Of a stretch of 64,000 bases of DNA, positions 28,437 to 37,195 are shown piece after piece. Source of the stretch: Desulfoluna spongiiphila (GTDB lineage Bacteria; Desulfobacterota; Desulfobacteria; Desulfobacterales; Desulfolunaceae). Numbering within the stretch: the stretch's first letter is position 1; every line of letters begins with the position of its first letter. Made by a program: the position numbers and the translations under genes. The stretch is from assembly GCF_900101345.1 (NCBI RefSeq), contig NZ_FMUX01000005.1:186001-250000 (forward strand). The letters are read 5' to 3'. The notes below the pieces were generated by a model. That model was not told the origin of the DNA. It did not search any database and saw only the letters and a list, made by a program, of their open reading frames with translations.

Positions 28437-28540
28437 GCGTAAAACAGCCGTGGGTAGACCAAACACAAGGTCCCACGGCACTCCAGATCAGCAAAAAGAA
28501 GCATCCAGGCCGTGGAAGATACCTTTCACGGCCTTTTTTT
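28399..28540 (+). promoter_or_regulatory. Attenuator region with competing hairpins upstream of the aromatic operon
   Basis: Complementary segments occur in series. GGTGTACCCA (28399-28408) can pair, with one mismatch, with TGGGTAGACC (28451-28460). GCCGTGGG (28447-28454) pairs perfectly with CCCACGGC (28471-28478). That same CCACGGC can instead pair with GCCGTGG (28509-28515), which is also the left arm of the terminator at 28508-28533. Such mutually exclusive pairing is the hallmark of attenuation. Which segment a stalled ribosome would mask cannot be settled by eye, because the aromatic codons lie more than 50 bp before the second hairpin. Confidence 0.65.
28508..28540 (+). terminator. Leader terminator (attenuator) before the aromatic operon
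   Basis: GGCCGTG and CACGGCC (28508-28514, 28527-28533) form a stem that extends through GAAG/CTTT and is followed by seven Ts. It lies 58 bp before the first structural gene and after the leader peptide, so full transcripts require readthrough. Confidence 0.85.
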
Positions 28541-28598
28541 ATGCTTCGAACCCTCGGGCGCCTCTGATGAGAGGGCCCATCCTCTGGAGGAGAACACC

Positions 28599-29405
28599 AT
28601 GAGCAGCATCGGCAAGATGATTCGTTTTGAACGGATTTTCAACAGATCCACCGGCCGCACCATCATCGTCCCCATGGACCACGGGACCACCGTGGGCCCC
28701 ATCAAGGGGGTCATCGACATGAAAACCACCATCCAAAAGGTCGCCAACGGGGGCGCCAATGCCATTGTGGAGCACAAAGGCCTCGTGGCCGAAGGGCTTC
28801 GCGGCACCGGCCCCGACATCGGCCTGATCATTCACCTTTCCGCTTCCACCTGCCTTTCCCCTTTTCCCAACGCCAAAACCCTGGTCTGCAGTGTTGAAGA
28901 GGCCATCAAGCTCGGGGCGGACGCCGTCTCCCTTCACCTGAACCTTGGCGATGCCGACGAAAAGGAGATGCTCCACGACTTTGGCCGGGTCAGCGCCGAC
29001 TGCCGCACCTGGGGCCTGCCACTTCTGGCCATGTGCTACGCACGCGGCGAAAAGATCACCAACAGCTACGATGTCAATTTCGTCAAGCATGCGGCCCGTG
29101 TGGGCGGTGAGCTGGGGGCGGACATCGTCAAGGTGAACTACACGGGGAGCCCCGAGAGTTTCCGGGAGGTCACCGAGGGGTGCAACGTGCCCGTGGTCAT
29201 CGCCGGTGGCGAAACCATGGACTCCGATCGCGAGATCCTGGAGATGGTGAAGGGCTCCATCGATGCGGGCGGTGCCGGTATCTCCATCGGTCGCAACGTG
29301 TTCCAGCATCGCGACCCCGAAAACCTTGTGAAGGCCATGCACATGATCATCCATCAGGGGCTGTCCGTGGAAGAGGCCCTGGACCATTTGGAGAGCATGG
29401 CGTGA
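28599..29405 (+). CDS. 2-amino-3,7-dideoxy-D-threo-hept-6-ulosonate (ADH) synthase, class I aldolase family
   Basis: The 268-residue protein is of the DhnA-type class I fructose-bisphosphate aldolase family: [21 protein letters not shown] near the N-terminus, Schiff-base lysine in [15 protein letters not shown], and phosphate-site [12 protein letters not shown] and [11 protein letters not shown]. Directly beside type II dehydroquinate synthase, this family makes ADH, the first step of the alternative (archaeal-type) route to dehydroquinate that starts from aspartate semialdehyde and a methylglyoxal-derived sugar phosphate. Simple aldolase function is the alternative. ATG 28599 follows GGAGGAG. 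It is the first gene of the aromatic operon behind the attenuator. Confidence 0.88.
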   Translation: MSSIGKMIRFERIFNRSTGRTIIVPMDHGTTVGPIKGVIDMKTTIQKVANGGANAIVEHKGLVAEGLRGTGPDIGLIIHLSASTCLSPFPNAKTLVCSVEEAIKLGADAVSLHLNLGDADEKEMLHDFGRVSADCRTWGLPLLAMCYARGEKITNSYDVNFVKHAARVGGELGADIVKVNYTGSPESFREVTEGCNVPVVIAGGETMDSDREILEMVKGSIDAGGAGISIGRNVFQHRDPENLVKAMHMIIHQGLSVEEALDHLESMA

Positions 29406-29542
29406 GAGCCAGTGGCTTGATAAAACGATACAGACGATGACGGGACGTGTTCACGGGAAGACGGCCCACAGCGTTTGGCCTGAATGAGATTATTATTTTC
29501 GATCCCTGACAGCAGGATGTACTTTAATTAAAGGACGGTTTG

Positions 29543-30538
29543 ATGATGAGAAAAATATGGGTGAAAGCAGACCCCTGGGACAAAGAGCTGGTGCTCACAG
29601 CCCTGGAATCCGGAGCTGATGGCATCATGGTGCCCGACGGCTGCTCGGAAAAGATCAAGGAGCTGGGCCGCGTCACCACCATCTGTGCCGACGGCGATCT
29701 GGTGCCGGGCAAGGATGTGGAAATTTTCACCATCACAAGCGGCGACGACGAGGAGGCGATCTGCCGCCTTGCCGCACAGAAGCTGGTGGTTCTGGAATGC
29801 ACGGACTGGACCATCATTCCCCTGGAGAACCTCATCGCCAAGGGAGCCGACGTGGCCGCCCTGGTGCACTCCTTTGACGAAGCCCAGCTTGCCTTCGGCA
29901 TCCTGGAAAAAGGGGTGAAGCAGGTGATGCTCGATACCCGCGACCCCATGGAACTGAAAAAGACCCTGGACCTTCTCAAGGGAGAGACCGGGAGCCTGTC
30001 CCTGGTGGAGGCGGAAGTCATTGACGTGAAAAACATCGGCATGGGTGATCGCGTCTGTGTGGACACCTGCCGGAACATGGAGAAAGGGGAGGGCATGCTG
30101 GTGGGGAATTCAAGCAGCGCGCTGTTTCTGGTCCATGCGGAGACCGTGTCCAACCCCTACGTGGCCCCGAGACCTTTCAGGGTCAACGCCGGTGCCGTCC
30201 ATGCCTACACCCGCGTTCCCGGCGGGCGCACCCGGTACCTGAGCGAACTGGAGGCCGGCGATGAGGTGGAGATTGTCAGCCACGACGGCACGATCTCAAG
30301 CGCCGTGGTGGGCCGCCTTAAAATCGAGAAACGGCCCATGCTCCTGATCAAGGCCCGCATCGGAGATAAAGGGGTGGCCACCATCGTGCAGAACGCCGAA
30401 ACCATCCGCCTGACCTCCCCCGAAGGCGAGCCCGTATCCGTCGTGACCCTTGCGCCGGGGGATCGCGTCATGGCCTTCCACGAAGAGGGCGGGCGCCATT
30501 TCGGTCACAAGGTCGACGAAACCATTACGGAGAAGTAA
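29543..30538 (+). CDS. 3-dehydroquinate synthase II
   Basis: The 331-residue protein belongs to the AroB' (MJ1249-type) family, which oxidatively deaminates and cyclises ADH to 3-dehydroquinate using NAD+. Conserved blocks include KIWVKADPWDKELVLTALESG, VGNSSSALFLVHAE, PRPFRVNAGAVHAYTRVPGGRTRYLSEL and a C-terminal GDRVMAFHEEGGRHFG. It is unrelated to the ordinary bacterial AroB, which is not seen here. The start is one of TTG 29540, ATG 29543 or ATG 29546; AAAGGA fits the ATGs. It is downstream of ADH synthase and 5 bp before pheA. Confidence 0.95.
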   Translation: MMRKIWVKADPWDKELVLTALESGADGIMVPDGCSEKIKELGRVTTICADGDLVPGKDVEIFTITSGDDEEAICRLAAQKLVVLECTDWTIIPLENLIAKGADVAALVHSFDEAQLAFGILEKGVKQVMLDTRDPMELKKTLDLLKGETGSLSLVEAEVIDVKNIGMGDRVCVDTCRNMEKGEGMLVGNSSSALFLVHAETVSNPYVAPRPFRVNAGAVHAYTRVPGGRTRYLSELEAGDEVEIVSHDGTISSAVVGRLKIEKRPMLLIKARIGDKGVATIVQNAETIRLTSPEGEPVSVVTLAPGDRVMAFHEEGGRHFGHKVDETITEK

Positions 30539-30543
30539 CCACC

Positions 30544-31686
30544 ATGGATAAGCCTCAACCCGATGGGGATCCCTTTGAAAAAGAGCTGGCCGGGCTGCGG
30601 GAGAAGATCGACGGCATCGACACCCGGATCGTGGCTCTCATCAACGAACGCCTGGACGTGAGCGCCTCCGTGGGGGACCTGAAACGCCGTTACGACAGCA
30701 AGGTCCTCGACAGGTCCCGTGAATCCCTGATCATGGACCGCATCTGCCGCCTGAATCAGGGACCGGTGGACAACACCGTGCTCCAGTACATCTTCAGCGT
30801 GATCATGGCGGCGTCCCGGGAACTCCAGAAGCCCCTGACCATCGCGTACCTGGGCCCGGAGGCCACCCACAGCCACCTGGCGGCCCTGAACCACTTTCGC
30901 CACTCGGGGCGTTTTGCCCCCTACCGCAACATTGCCGAAATTTTTGCGGAGGTGGAACGCGGAGGTTGCCAGTACGGGGTGGTGCCCGTTGAAAATTCCA
31001 TCGAGGGGGCGGTGACCCACACCCTGGACCTTCTGTTTGAGTCGGATGTCACCATCACGGCGGAGTACTACCAGACCATCAGCCACGACCTTCTCTCCCT
31101 CTGGGGGAACCTTGACGAGGTGGAGGTGGTCTACTCCCATCCCCAGCCCTTTGCCCAGTGCCGGAGCTGGCTCCAGCGGAACCTGCCCGACGTGGTGCTG
31201 GAAGAGTGCAGCAGCACGGCCCAGGCCGCCCTGAAAGCCGCGGCCAATCCCAAGTCGGCGGCCATCGCCAGCACCAAGGCCGCCCAGGTGTATGGTCTGA
31301 GGGTGGTGGAGTCCAAGATCGAGGACTCCTCCCGCAACGAAACCCGGTTCCTTGTGCTGGGCAAAGAGGAGCAGGCCCCCACCGGCGACGATAAGACCTC
31401 GGTGATGTTCGTGACCTCCCATATCCCCGGTGCCCTGTTCACCACCTTGGAGCCGGTGGCCGATGCCGGGCTCAACATGGTGAAGCTGGAGTCCCGGCCC
31501 ACCAAGCGGGAGAACTGGAGCTACTTCTTTATCATGGACATCGAAGGCCACAAAGACGACGCCCGGGTGAAGCGGGTGCTGTCCACCATGAAGGGGCTCT
31601 GCCTCTACCTCAAGGTGCTGGGCTCCTACGCCAAGGGTGCCCACGGCGGGTACCGAAGCGCCGATGAAAGCCCCCGGGAGGTATGA
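30544..31686 (+). CDS. pheA: Bifunctional chorismate mutase/prephenate dehydratase
   Basis: The 380-residue protein has an AroQ-type chorismate mutase at residues about 15-95 (LREKIDGIDTRIVALINERLD). A prephenate dehydratase domain follows from about 100 to 275 (IAYLGPEATHSHLAAL; PVENSIEGAVTHTLDL; the catalytic region ETRFLVLG). A C-terminal ACT domain (about 285-370, HIPGALFTTLEPVADAGLNMVKLESRP) normally gives phenylalanine feedback inhibition. It converts chorismate to phenylpyruvate in the cytoplasm. It starts 5 bp after DHQS II and its stop overlaps the aroE start. Placement in an operon with an aromatic leader peptide is consistent with control by Phe/Tyr supply. Confidence 0.96.
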   Translation: MDKPQPDGDPFEKELAGLREKIDGIDTRIVALINERLDVSASVGDLKRRYDSKVLDRSRESLIMDRICRLNQGPVDNTVLQYIFSVIMAASRELQKPLTIAYLGPEATHSHLAALNHFRHSGRFAPYRNIAEIFAEVERGGCQYGVVPVENSIEGAVTHTLDLLFESDVTITAEYYQTISHDLLSLWGNLDEVEVVYSHPQPFAQCRSWLQRNLPDVVLEECSSTAQAALKAAANPKSAAIASTKAAQVYGLRVVESKIEDSSRNETRFLVLGKEEQAPTGDDKTSVMFVTSHIPGALFTTLEPVADAGLNMVKLESRPTKRENWSYFFIMDIEGHKDDARVKRVLSTMKGLCLYLKVLGSYAKGAHGGYRSADESPREV

Positions 31687-32510
31687 CGGCCATGGGGATC
31701 GATGCAAAAACACGGCTTTTCGGGGTGTTCGGGAACCCCGTCACCCATAGCCTGGGGCCGGCCATGCACAACGCGGCCTTTAACGCCTTGGGTCTGAACG
31801 CCGTCTATCTTGCCTTCGGCCTGGATGAGGCCAAAGGGGCCGCAGAGGCCATGAGGCATCTGAACATGGGGGGGGCAAGCGTCACCATTCCCCACAAGAC
31901 GGATATCATGGCCCATCTGGACGAGGTGGACGACACCGCCCGGACCATCGGCGCGGTGAACACCATCGTCAACCGCGACGGAAGGCTCCTGGGGTCCAAC
32001 ACGGATGCGGAAGGGGCCATGCGGGCCCTTGAGACCCAAGGCACCATCGCCGGAAAAAAGGTGACCCTCATCGGCGCAGGCGGTGCCGCCCGCGCCATCG
32101 GGTACGGGATCCTTCAAAGAGGCGGCGCCCTTGTGATCGCCAACCGCAGCGAAGAGAAGGGGCGGGCCCTGGCACGTGACCTGGGGGCCGGGTTTTCCCC
32201 CCTTGCCTCCCTGGATCTGGACGGGGTGGATATCCTTATCAACGCCACCTCCGTGGGCATGGTTCCCCGCATCGAAGCCATGCCGGTGTCGGTGGAGGGC
32301 CTTACCCCCCGCACCCTGGTCATGGACATCGTGTACAATCCCCTGGAGACAGCCCTTCTGGCTGCGGCCCGGGCCAAGGGGTGCCCCACGGTGGACGGCA
32401 CGGCCATGTTTGTCTTCCAGGCCGTGGCCCAGTTTGAACTCTGGACCGGCCGGACGGCCCCGGTGGACCTCATGCGGCGGACCGTTCTGGAGGCATTGAA
32501 CAGTGAGTAG
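31683..32510 (+). CDS. aroE: Shikimate dehydrogenase
   Basis: The 275-residue enzyme reduces 3-dehydroshikimate to shikimate with NADPH. It shows LFGVFGNPVTHSLGPAMHNAAF, the catalytic lysine in VTIPHKTDIM, NTDAEGAMRAL and the nucleotide loop LIGAGGAARAIGYG followed by NRSEEK, whose Arg fits NADP preference. ATG 31683 overlaps the pheA stop as ATGA; ATG 31692 is better spaced from GGGAGG and may be the real start. No dehydroquinate dehydratase (aroD/aroQ) gene is found in the operon, so that step must be encoded elsewhere. Confidence 0.95.
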   Translation: MTAMGIDAKTRLFGVFGNPVTHSLGPAMHNAAFNALGLNAVYLAFGLDEAKGAAEAMRHLNMGGASVTIPHKTDIMAHLDEVDDTARTIGAVNTIVNRDGRLLGSNTDAEGAMRALETQGTIAGKKVTLIGAGGAARAIGYGILQRGGALVIANRSEEKGRALARDLGAGFSPLASLDLDGVDILINATSVGMVPRIEAMPVSVEGLTPRTLVMDIVYNPLETALLAAARAKGCPTVDGTAMFVFQAVAQFELWTGRTAPVDLMRRTVLEALNSE

Positions 32511-32602
32511 TGAATGGCTACGCCGTGGCATGAGCGCCCTTCGGATTTCATGAGGGATGTTGTAAAAAAATATCAGCGGCCTCCCACGGGCGCAGCCCGT
32601 CA

Positions 32603-32684
32603 GCGAATGTGACAACCCGAGGTACGAGGGGTGGAGCAGTCGCGAACCTGGGGTCCAGGGGATTATCCCCCGGCCGCCGGAGGC
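32603..32684 (+). repeat. Intergenic repeat inside the aromatic operon, copy 6 (GAGGTACGA loop)
   Basis: Arms GCGAATGTG and AGTCGC surround the loop variant GAGGTACGA, with a more decayed stem. In place of the AAGGTG hairpin it has GGGGTCCAGGGGATTATCCCCC, then CCGCCGGAGGC and five Ts. It lies between aroE and aroA, 42 bp before the aroA start. Confidence 0.75.
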
Positions 32685-32726
32685 ATTTTTATAATCGATT
32701 TTCTCAGATCACAGATGAGGCAGACC

Positions 32727-33986
32727 ATGAGAGAGATAACGCCCGGCATGGGCAGAGACAATATGGCGGTGACCCTTCCGGGGTCCAAGAGTTACTCCCA
32801 CCGGCTGCTCATTGCAGCGGCGCTGGCAGAAGGGGAGAGCCGGATCACCGGGCTCTTGCGGAGCGAGGACACCCTGTTGACCCGTGACGCCTTAAGGGCC
32901 TTCGGGGCGGTGATTGAAGACGACGGGGAGGCCATGGTGGTGACGGGCACCGGCGGCAGGTTTCAAGCCTGTGCCGAGCCGATTTACCTGGCCAACTCCG
33001 GGACCTCCATGCGGCTGCTTACCGGCATCGCCGCCCTGGGTCAGGGAGAGACGGTCCTGACCGGGACAAAGCGCATGGGGGAGCGGCCCATTGAGGATCT
33101 CCTTGTGGCCATGCGCCAGGCAGGGACCCCGGCCCAGTGCGTGAACCCTACCCAGTGTCCCCCTGTGAAGGTGACGGGGGGCCATTTTGAGGGCGGCAAG
33201 GTGACCCTGGACTGCCGCATCAGCAGCCAGTTTCTCTCCTCCCTGCTCCTGGCCGGACCCTACGCCCCCAAGGGGATCGAGGTGACGGTGGCAGGCGAGC
33301 TGGTCTCCAGGCCCTATGTGGAAATCACCCTGGATATCATGGCCCGCTTCGGCATTGAGGTGACCCACGATGACTTTCAGGTCTTTCGGGTGGCACCGAA
33401 TCAGAGCTACAAACCGGGAACCTACCACTGCGAGCCCGACGGCTCCAATGCCAGCTACTTCTGGGCGGCGGCGGCCGTTACCGGCAAGAGCGTCAAGGTG
33501 ATGAATGTCACCAAAAAATCCCGTCAGGGGGACGTGGGCCTTGTGGACGTGCTGGAGAAGATGGGGTGCACCGTTACCCACGAGGACGACGGCACCACCG
33601 TCACCGGGGGCGAGCTGTCCGCCGTCACCGTGGACATGGCCCTGATGCCCGATGTGGTGCCCACCCTGGCCGTGGTGGCGGCCCACGCCAAGGGGACCAC
33701 GGTTATTGAGAATGTGGCCCACCTGCGTGAGAAGGAGTGCGATCGCCTGGGTTGCGTGGCCGTGGAGCTCCGAAAGATGGGCATCGACGCCGTGGCAAAG
33801 GAGAGCAGCCTGGAGATCACCGGAGGCACCCTGACGGGCTCCGAGGTGGAGACCTATGACGATCACCGCATGGCCATGAGTTTTTCCGTTGCCGGACTCA
33901 CGACCCCGGGGGTTCGGATCCTGGATCCCGGCTGCGTCAAGAAGTCTTTTCCCTCCTACTGGGACGTGTTTGATTCGTTGCAGTAA
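32727..33986 (+). CDS. aroA: 5-enolpyruvylshikimate-3-phosphate synthase
   Basis: The 419-residue enzyme joins shikimate-3-phosphate and PEP. Family motifs are complete: LPGSKSYSHRLLIAAALAEG (substrate lysine), LANSGTSMRLLTGIAAL (PEP site), RPIEDLLVAM, SSQFLSSLLLAGPYA, MPDVVPTLAVVAAHA (catalytic Asp), LREKECDRL and DDHRMAMSFSVAGL. ATG 32727 is preceded by GAGG; an ATG 12 bases earlier lacks a site. A repeat copy occupies the 216-bp gap from aroE, so read-through of that element is needed if the genes are co-transcribed. Confidence 0.97.
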   Translation: MREITPGMGRDNMAVTLPGSKSYSHRLLIAAALAEGESRITGLLRSEDTLLTRDALRAFGAVIEDDGEAMVVTGTGGRFQACAEPIYLANSGTSMRLLTGIAALGQGETVLTGTKRMGERPIEDLLVAMRQAGTPAQCVNPTQCPPVKVTGGHFEGGKVTLDCRISSQFLSSLLLAGPYAPKGIEVTVAGELVSRPYVEITLDIMARFGIEVTHDDFQVFRVAPNQSYKPGTYHCEPDGSNASYFWAAAAVTGKSVKVMNVTKKSRQGDVGLVDVLEKMGCTVTHEDDGTTVTGGELSAVTVDMALMPDVVPTLAVVAAHAKGTTVIENVAHLREKECDRLGCVAVELRKMGIDAVAKESSLEITGGTLTGSEVETYDDHRMAMSFSVAGLTTPGVRILDPGCVKKSFPSYWDVFDSLQ

Positions 33987-34051
33987 ACAGGTACGGCGCC
34001 TGTGGCACAGGCATTATTTAGAAACCCAAGACACAGCGAGGCAACCCTTAC

Positions 34052-34576
34052 ATGTTCAACAACATCTACCTGACAGGCTACCGATGCACGGGCAAGACCA
34101 CCGTGGGAAGGATCCTGGCCGAGCGCATGCACCGGCATGTCGTGGATACCGACGGATTTATCGTCGGTTATGCCGGGGCCAGCGTGGATGAGATCGTAAA
34201 AAGGGACGGATGGGAAGGGTTTCGAAAGCTGGAGCGGTTTGCCCTGAGGCAGGTGGCCGATGGGGAAAAAGCGGTGGTGGCCACCGGGGGCGGGATTGTG
34301 TTGAGCCCTGAAAACAGGCGCCTCATGCGCGGCTCCGGTGTGGTGATCTGGCTCAAGGCCCGGGTCCACACCCTGGCCCGGCGCATGGCCGCCGATGAAG
34401 CCACCGCCACCCAGCGGCCGTCCCTCACCGGGGCCCGGGTGGAAGATGAGATCGCCTCGGTCCTCGCCGAAAGGGATCCTCTGTACCGTGAGGCCGCCCA
34501 CGTGACCATCGAGACCGACGGCATGTCCCCGGACGAGGTGGCCGAAGAGATCCTGCGGCAGGTGAAAGACGTTTAA
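34052..34576 (+). CDS. aroK: Shikimate kinase
   Basis: The 174-residue P-loop kinase phosphorylates shikimate with ATP. It has the Walker A sequence GYRCTGKTTVGR, DTDGFIVG with the shikimate-binding Asp, and VATGGGIVLS; a lid arginine lies in the TQRPSLTGAR segment. AroK family members usually read RPLL here, so RPSLTG is a mild variation. The start follows GCGAGGCAACCC. It sits between aroA and aroC, completing the chorismate route in the same operon. Confidence 0.93.
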   Translation: MFNNIYLTGYRCTGKTTVGRILAERMHRHVVDTDGFIVGYAGASVDEIVKRDGWEGFRKLERFALRQVADGEKAVVATGGGIVLSPENRRLMRGSGVVIWLKARVHTLARRMAADEATATQRPSLTGARVEDEIASVLAERDPLYREAAHVTIETDGMSPDEVAEEILRQVKDV

Positions 34577-34614
34577 GACAAGCTTTCTATGGTTGAAGTA
34601 GGCAGGAAAAGCCT

Positions 34615-34826
34615 GCCTCCGGCGGCCAGGGGATGATCCCCTGGACCCCAGGTTGCGAATGCCTTCTCCCTTCGTTCCTCAGGGCGAGGGCATTCGCGAA
34701 GGCTTTTGGGGGGATTGAGCAAAATCTGTTTGTCAAACTTTTTAAACGTTTGGCCCCCGGCAGGGCCGCCGGAGGCGTCTTTTACCAAGCTGCCTCCGGC
34801 GGCGAGGTGTGCCACCTCGAAAGCAG
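34615..34826 (-). repeat. Compound intergenic repeat inside the aromatic operon, copy 7
   Basis: Three related pieces follow each other. 34615-34697 is a full unit in minus orientation: GCCTCCGGCGG, the CAGGGGATGATCCCCTG hairpin variant, and the stem GCGAATGCC.../...GGCATTCGC around loop GAGGAACGA read on the minus strand. 34734-34776 is the CAAACTTTTTAAACGTTTG/GGCCCCCGGCAGGGCC fragment ending CCGCCGGAGGC. 34792-34826 is GCCTCCGGCGG with an AGGTG-TGC-CACCT hairpin. It fills the gap between aroK and aroC. Confidence 0.8.
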
Positions 34827-34904
34827 TTCGTATTTATTTTGATTTTTGACCGGGCGATGCCCGACGCGAGTGGGAAAATATTCGCATACCAGGGAGATAG
34901 ATAT

Positions 34905-35966
34905 ATGGCAGGCAACACCCTTGGCGGTTTGTTTCGCATAACCACATGGGGCGAATCCCATGGAGAGGCCGTGGGCGTGGTGATCGACGGCGCTCCGGCA
35001 GGGATTCCCTTTACCGAAGGCCACGTCCAGGCGTGGCTCGATCGCCGGAAGCCCGGGAAGGGCAAGACCAGCACCTCCCGCAAGGAGCCGGATCAGGCGA
35101 AGATCCTGTCGGGGACCTTTGATGGCAAAACCACGGGGACCCCGGTCTCCATCATGGTGGCAAACAAGGACGCCCGGTCAAGTTCCTATGCCGATATCAT
35201 GGACCTCTACCGGCCCGGCCACGGGGACATCACCTACGATGCCAAATACGGGATCCGGGACTACCGGGGCGGGGGACGGGCCTCGGCCAGGGAGACCGTG
35301 GGACGGGTTGCCGCGGCGGCACTTGCCCATGAGATCCTCAACGCTGCCGGGATCTCCGTGCGTGCCGCAACCGTTGAACTCGGCGGGGTGAGGGCCCAGG
35401 CACGCGACTATGCGAGCATGGCGGAAAACCCCTACCTCTGTCCCGATGCCGAGGCCGCCGAGGCCATGGATGCCCGGGTGGATGAGGTGAGGCGTCAGGG
35501 CGACTCCCTGGGAGGGGTGGTGGAGATCATCGCCGACGGCGTGCCCGCAGGCCTGGGCGAGCCGGTATTCGAAAAACTCGACGCCGCCCTGGCCGGGGCG
35601 CTCATGGGCATCGGCGCCGTCAAAGGGGTGGAGATCGGTGACGGCTTTGAGGCGGCACGGCTGACGGGCTCTGAAAACAACGACCCCATTACCCCCGAAG
35701 GGTTTGCCAGCAACCATGCAGGGGGCGTGCTGGCAGGCATTTCAAGCGGAGCTCCCCTGGTGATGCGTGTGGGGGTGAAACCCATCCCCTCCATCACGCG
35801 GGAGCAGGCCACCATCAACACCAAAGGGGAGCCGGCAACCATTCGGACACGCGGTCGCCATGACGTGGCTGCCATTCCCCGGGTAAATGTGGTGTGCGAA
35901 GCCATGGTGGCCCTGGTCCTGGTGGATCATTTCTTAAGGCAGAGGGCGGTGGCATGGAACAGGTAA
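34905..35966 (+). CDS. aroC: Chorismate synthase
   Basis: The 353-residue FMN-dependent enzyme makes chorismate from EPSP. Signatures are present: [23 protein letters not shown] at the start, [29 protein letters not shown], and the C-terminal [16 protein letters not shown] 34905 is preceded by GGGAG nine bases upstream. It overlaps tyrA by 13 bases, which indicates coupling. It is the last common step before Phe/Tyr/Trp branching, and no trp genes are in this window. Confidence 0.97.
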   Translation: MAGNTLGGLFRITTWGESHGEAVGVVIDGAPAGIPFTEGHVQAWLDRRKPGKGKTSTSRKEPDQAKILSGTFDGKTTGTPVSIMVANKDARSSSYADIMDLYRPGHGDITYDAKYGIRDYRGGGRASARETVGRVAAAALAHEILNAAGISVRAATVELGGVRAQARDYASMAENPYLCPDAEAAEAMDARVDEVRRQGDSLGGVVEIIADGVPAGLGEPVFEKLDAALAGALMGIGAVKGVEIGDGFEAARLTGSENNDPITPEGFASNHAGGVLAGISSGAPLVMRVGVKPIPSITREQATINTKGEPATIRTRGRHDVAAIPRVNVVCEAMVALVLVDHFLRQRAVAWNR

Positions 35967-36781
35967 CCCTTGGGATCGTCGGAGGAAAAGGGGGCATGGG
36001 GCGTCTTTTTGATGCCTGGTTTGTCAGGCGGGGCCACCGGGTGCTCCTGGCCGATGTGGACACGACCACCACGGCCGAAGAGCTCACCCGGCGATGCGAC
36101 CTTATCATGATCGCCACGCCCATGGATGTGGCGCCGACCGTTGCCGAAGCGCTGGGCCGCCGCATGTCCCGGGAGCAGGGGCTCTTTGACATCTGTTCCC
36201 TTAAAGAGGAGATCACCGCTGCCATGCTTGATGCCACCTCCTGCGAGGTGGTGGGGACTCACCCCATGTTCGGGCCCCACACCGATGGGCTTTCCGGGCA
36301 GAACATTATCCTTAGTCAGGGCCGGGGGGAGCGGTGGCTCACCTTCCTTGAGGCGGAATTCTCCGCAGGGGGGGCCAGGGTCTCGCGCATGACCCCCAAA
36401 GACCACGACCGGTCCATGGCCCTGGCCCAGGGGCTGACCCACGTCGTCACCATCGCCATGGGCCGGACGCTTCAAAAACTCGGGGTCACCCCGGATGATG
36501 CCCTCTCCTATGCCACGCCCATCTTCAAGCTGAAGAACGATCTCATCGGGCGCCTCTTTGCCCAGGACCCCGACCTGTATGCGGCCATGGTGGGGGACAA
36601 CCCCTATGTGGCGGAGATGGTGGAGACGTTTGGCGGTGCGCTTTCGGAGACCGCACGGGAAATGGTGGACGCCGAGCGACGCGGGGCTCTGGATTACATG
36701 GCGGATATCCGTGGGTTCCTGGGGCCCTGTTGCGAAGCCGGCCTTGAGGAATCCAACAAAATCCTGAAGTCCATGGTCTAA
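35954..36781 (+). CDS. tyrA: Prephenate dehydrogenase
   Basis: The 275-residue protein has an N-terminal Rossmann motif [36 protein letters not shown], the catalytic [12 protein letters not shown] with its histidine, and an all-helical C-terminal dimer domain. It oxidatively decarboxylates prephenate toward tyrosine. No ACT or chorismate mutase domain is attached. ADVDTT after the second strand (an acidic residue) fits NAD+ use. It overlaps aroC and closes the aromatic operon, followed by a terminator 160 bp later. Confidence 0.93.
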   Translation: MEQVTLGIVGGKGGMGRLFDAWFVRRGHRVLLADVDTTTTAEELTRRCDLIMIATPMDVAPTVAEALGRRMSREQGLFDICSLKEEITAAMLDATSCEVVGTHPMFGPHTDGLSGQNIILSQGRGERWLTFLEAEFSAGGARVSRMTPKDHDRSMALAQGLTHVVTIAMGRTLQKLGVTPDDALSYATPIFKLKNDLIGRLFAQDPDLYAAMVGDNPYVAEMVETFGGALSETAREMVDAERRGALDYMADIRGFLGPCCEAGLEESNKILKSMV

Positions 36782-36940
36782 TCCACCCCCTGCGGCATGG
36801 GCACTCAAAAAGCCGGAGGGGAACACCCGGTAACGGGGCATTTGATTTTTAGGGCAGGGTCTCACCCCGTTTCGCTGGGTTTGCGATGCGTTTTTTCAAG
36901 GGGCGCAGGGGGCTGGCTACTTCCCACACCATCAAAACCG

Positions 36941-36987
36941 GCTGCATGTTTTCCTCGCTTCATTTGGGGAAATGTGCAGCTTTTTTT
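36941..36987 (+). terminator. Terminator after the aromatic operon
   Basis: GCTGCA (36941) and TGCAGC (to 36980) with inner TTTCC/GGAAA pairs form an imperfect stem followed by seven Ts. It lies in the 413-bp tyrA-acyl-CoA ligase gap, which otherwise holds no supportable gene. Confidence 0.65.
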
Positions 36988-37195
36988 GTTCCGGTCCGGT
37001 CGGTGGATTTTTTGTTCCCGTTGAGCAATCGGGGTTGGTGGTGTGGCGCCGGCTGTGGCGCGTTGAGGAGACGGGCCTCTTAAATAGAAGGCAATTAAGG
37101 AATGGGGTTGATAATGTTACCGCGAGAGGCTAACATGAGTTTGTCCTTATAAACCATGTTTCACTCCTGCTCAACCCACTTTCCATGGAGGACCC

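Noticed and set aside
6906-34826. Repeats as integron attC sites or CRISPR
   Set aside because: No attC core sites, no regular spacing or spacers, and no integrase or cas genes in the window.
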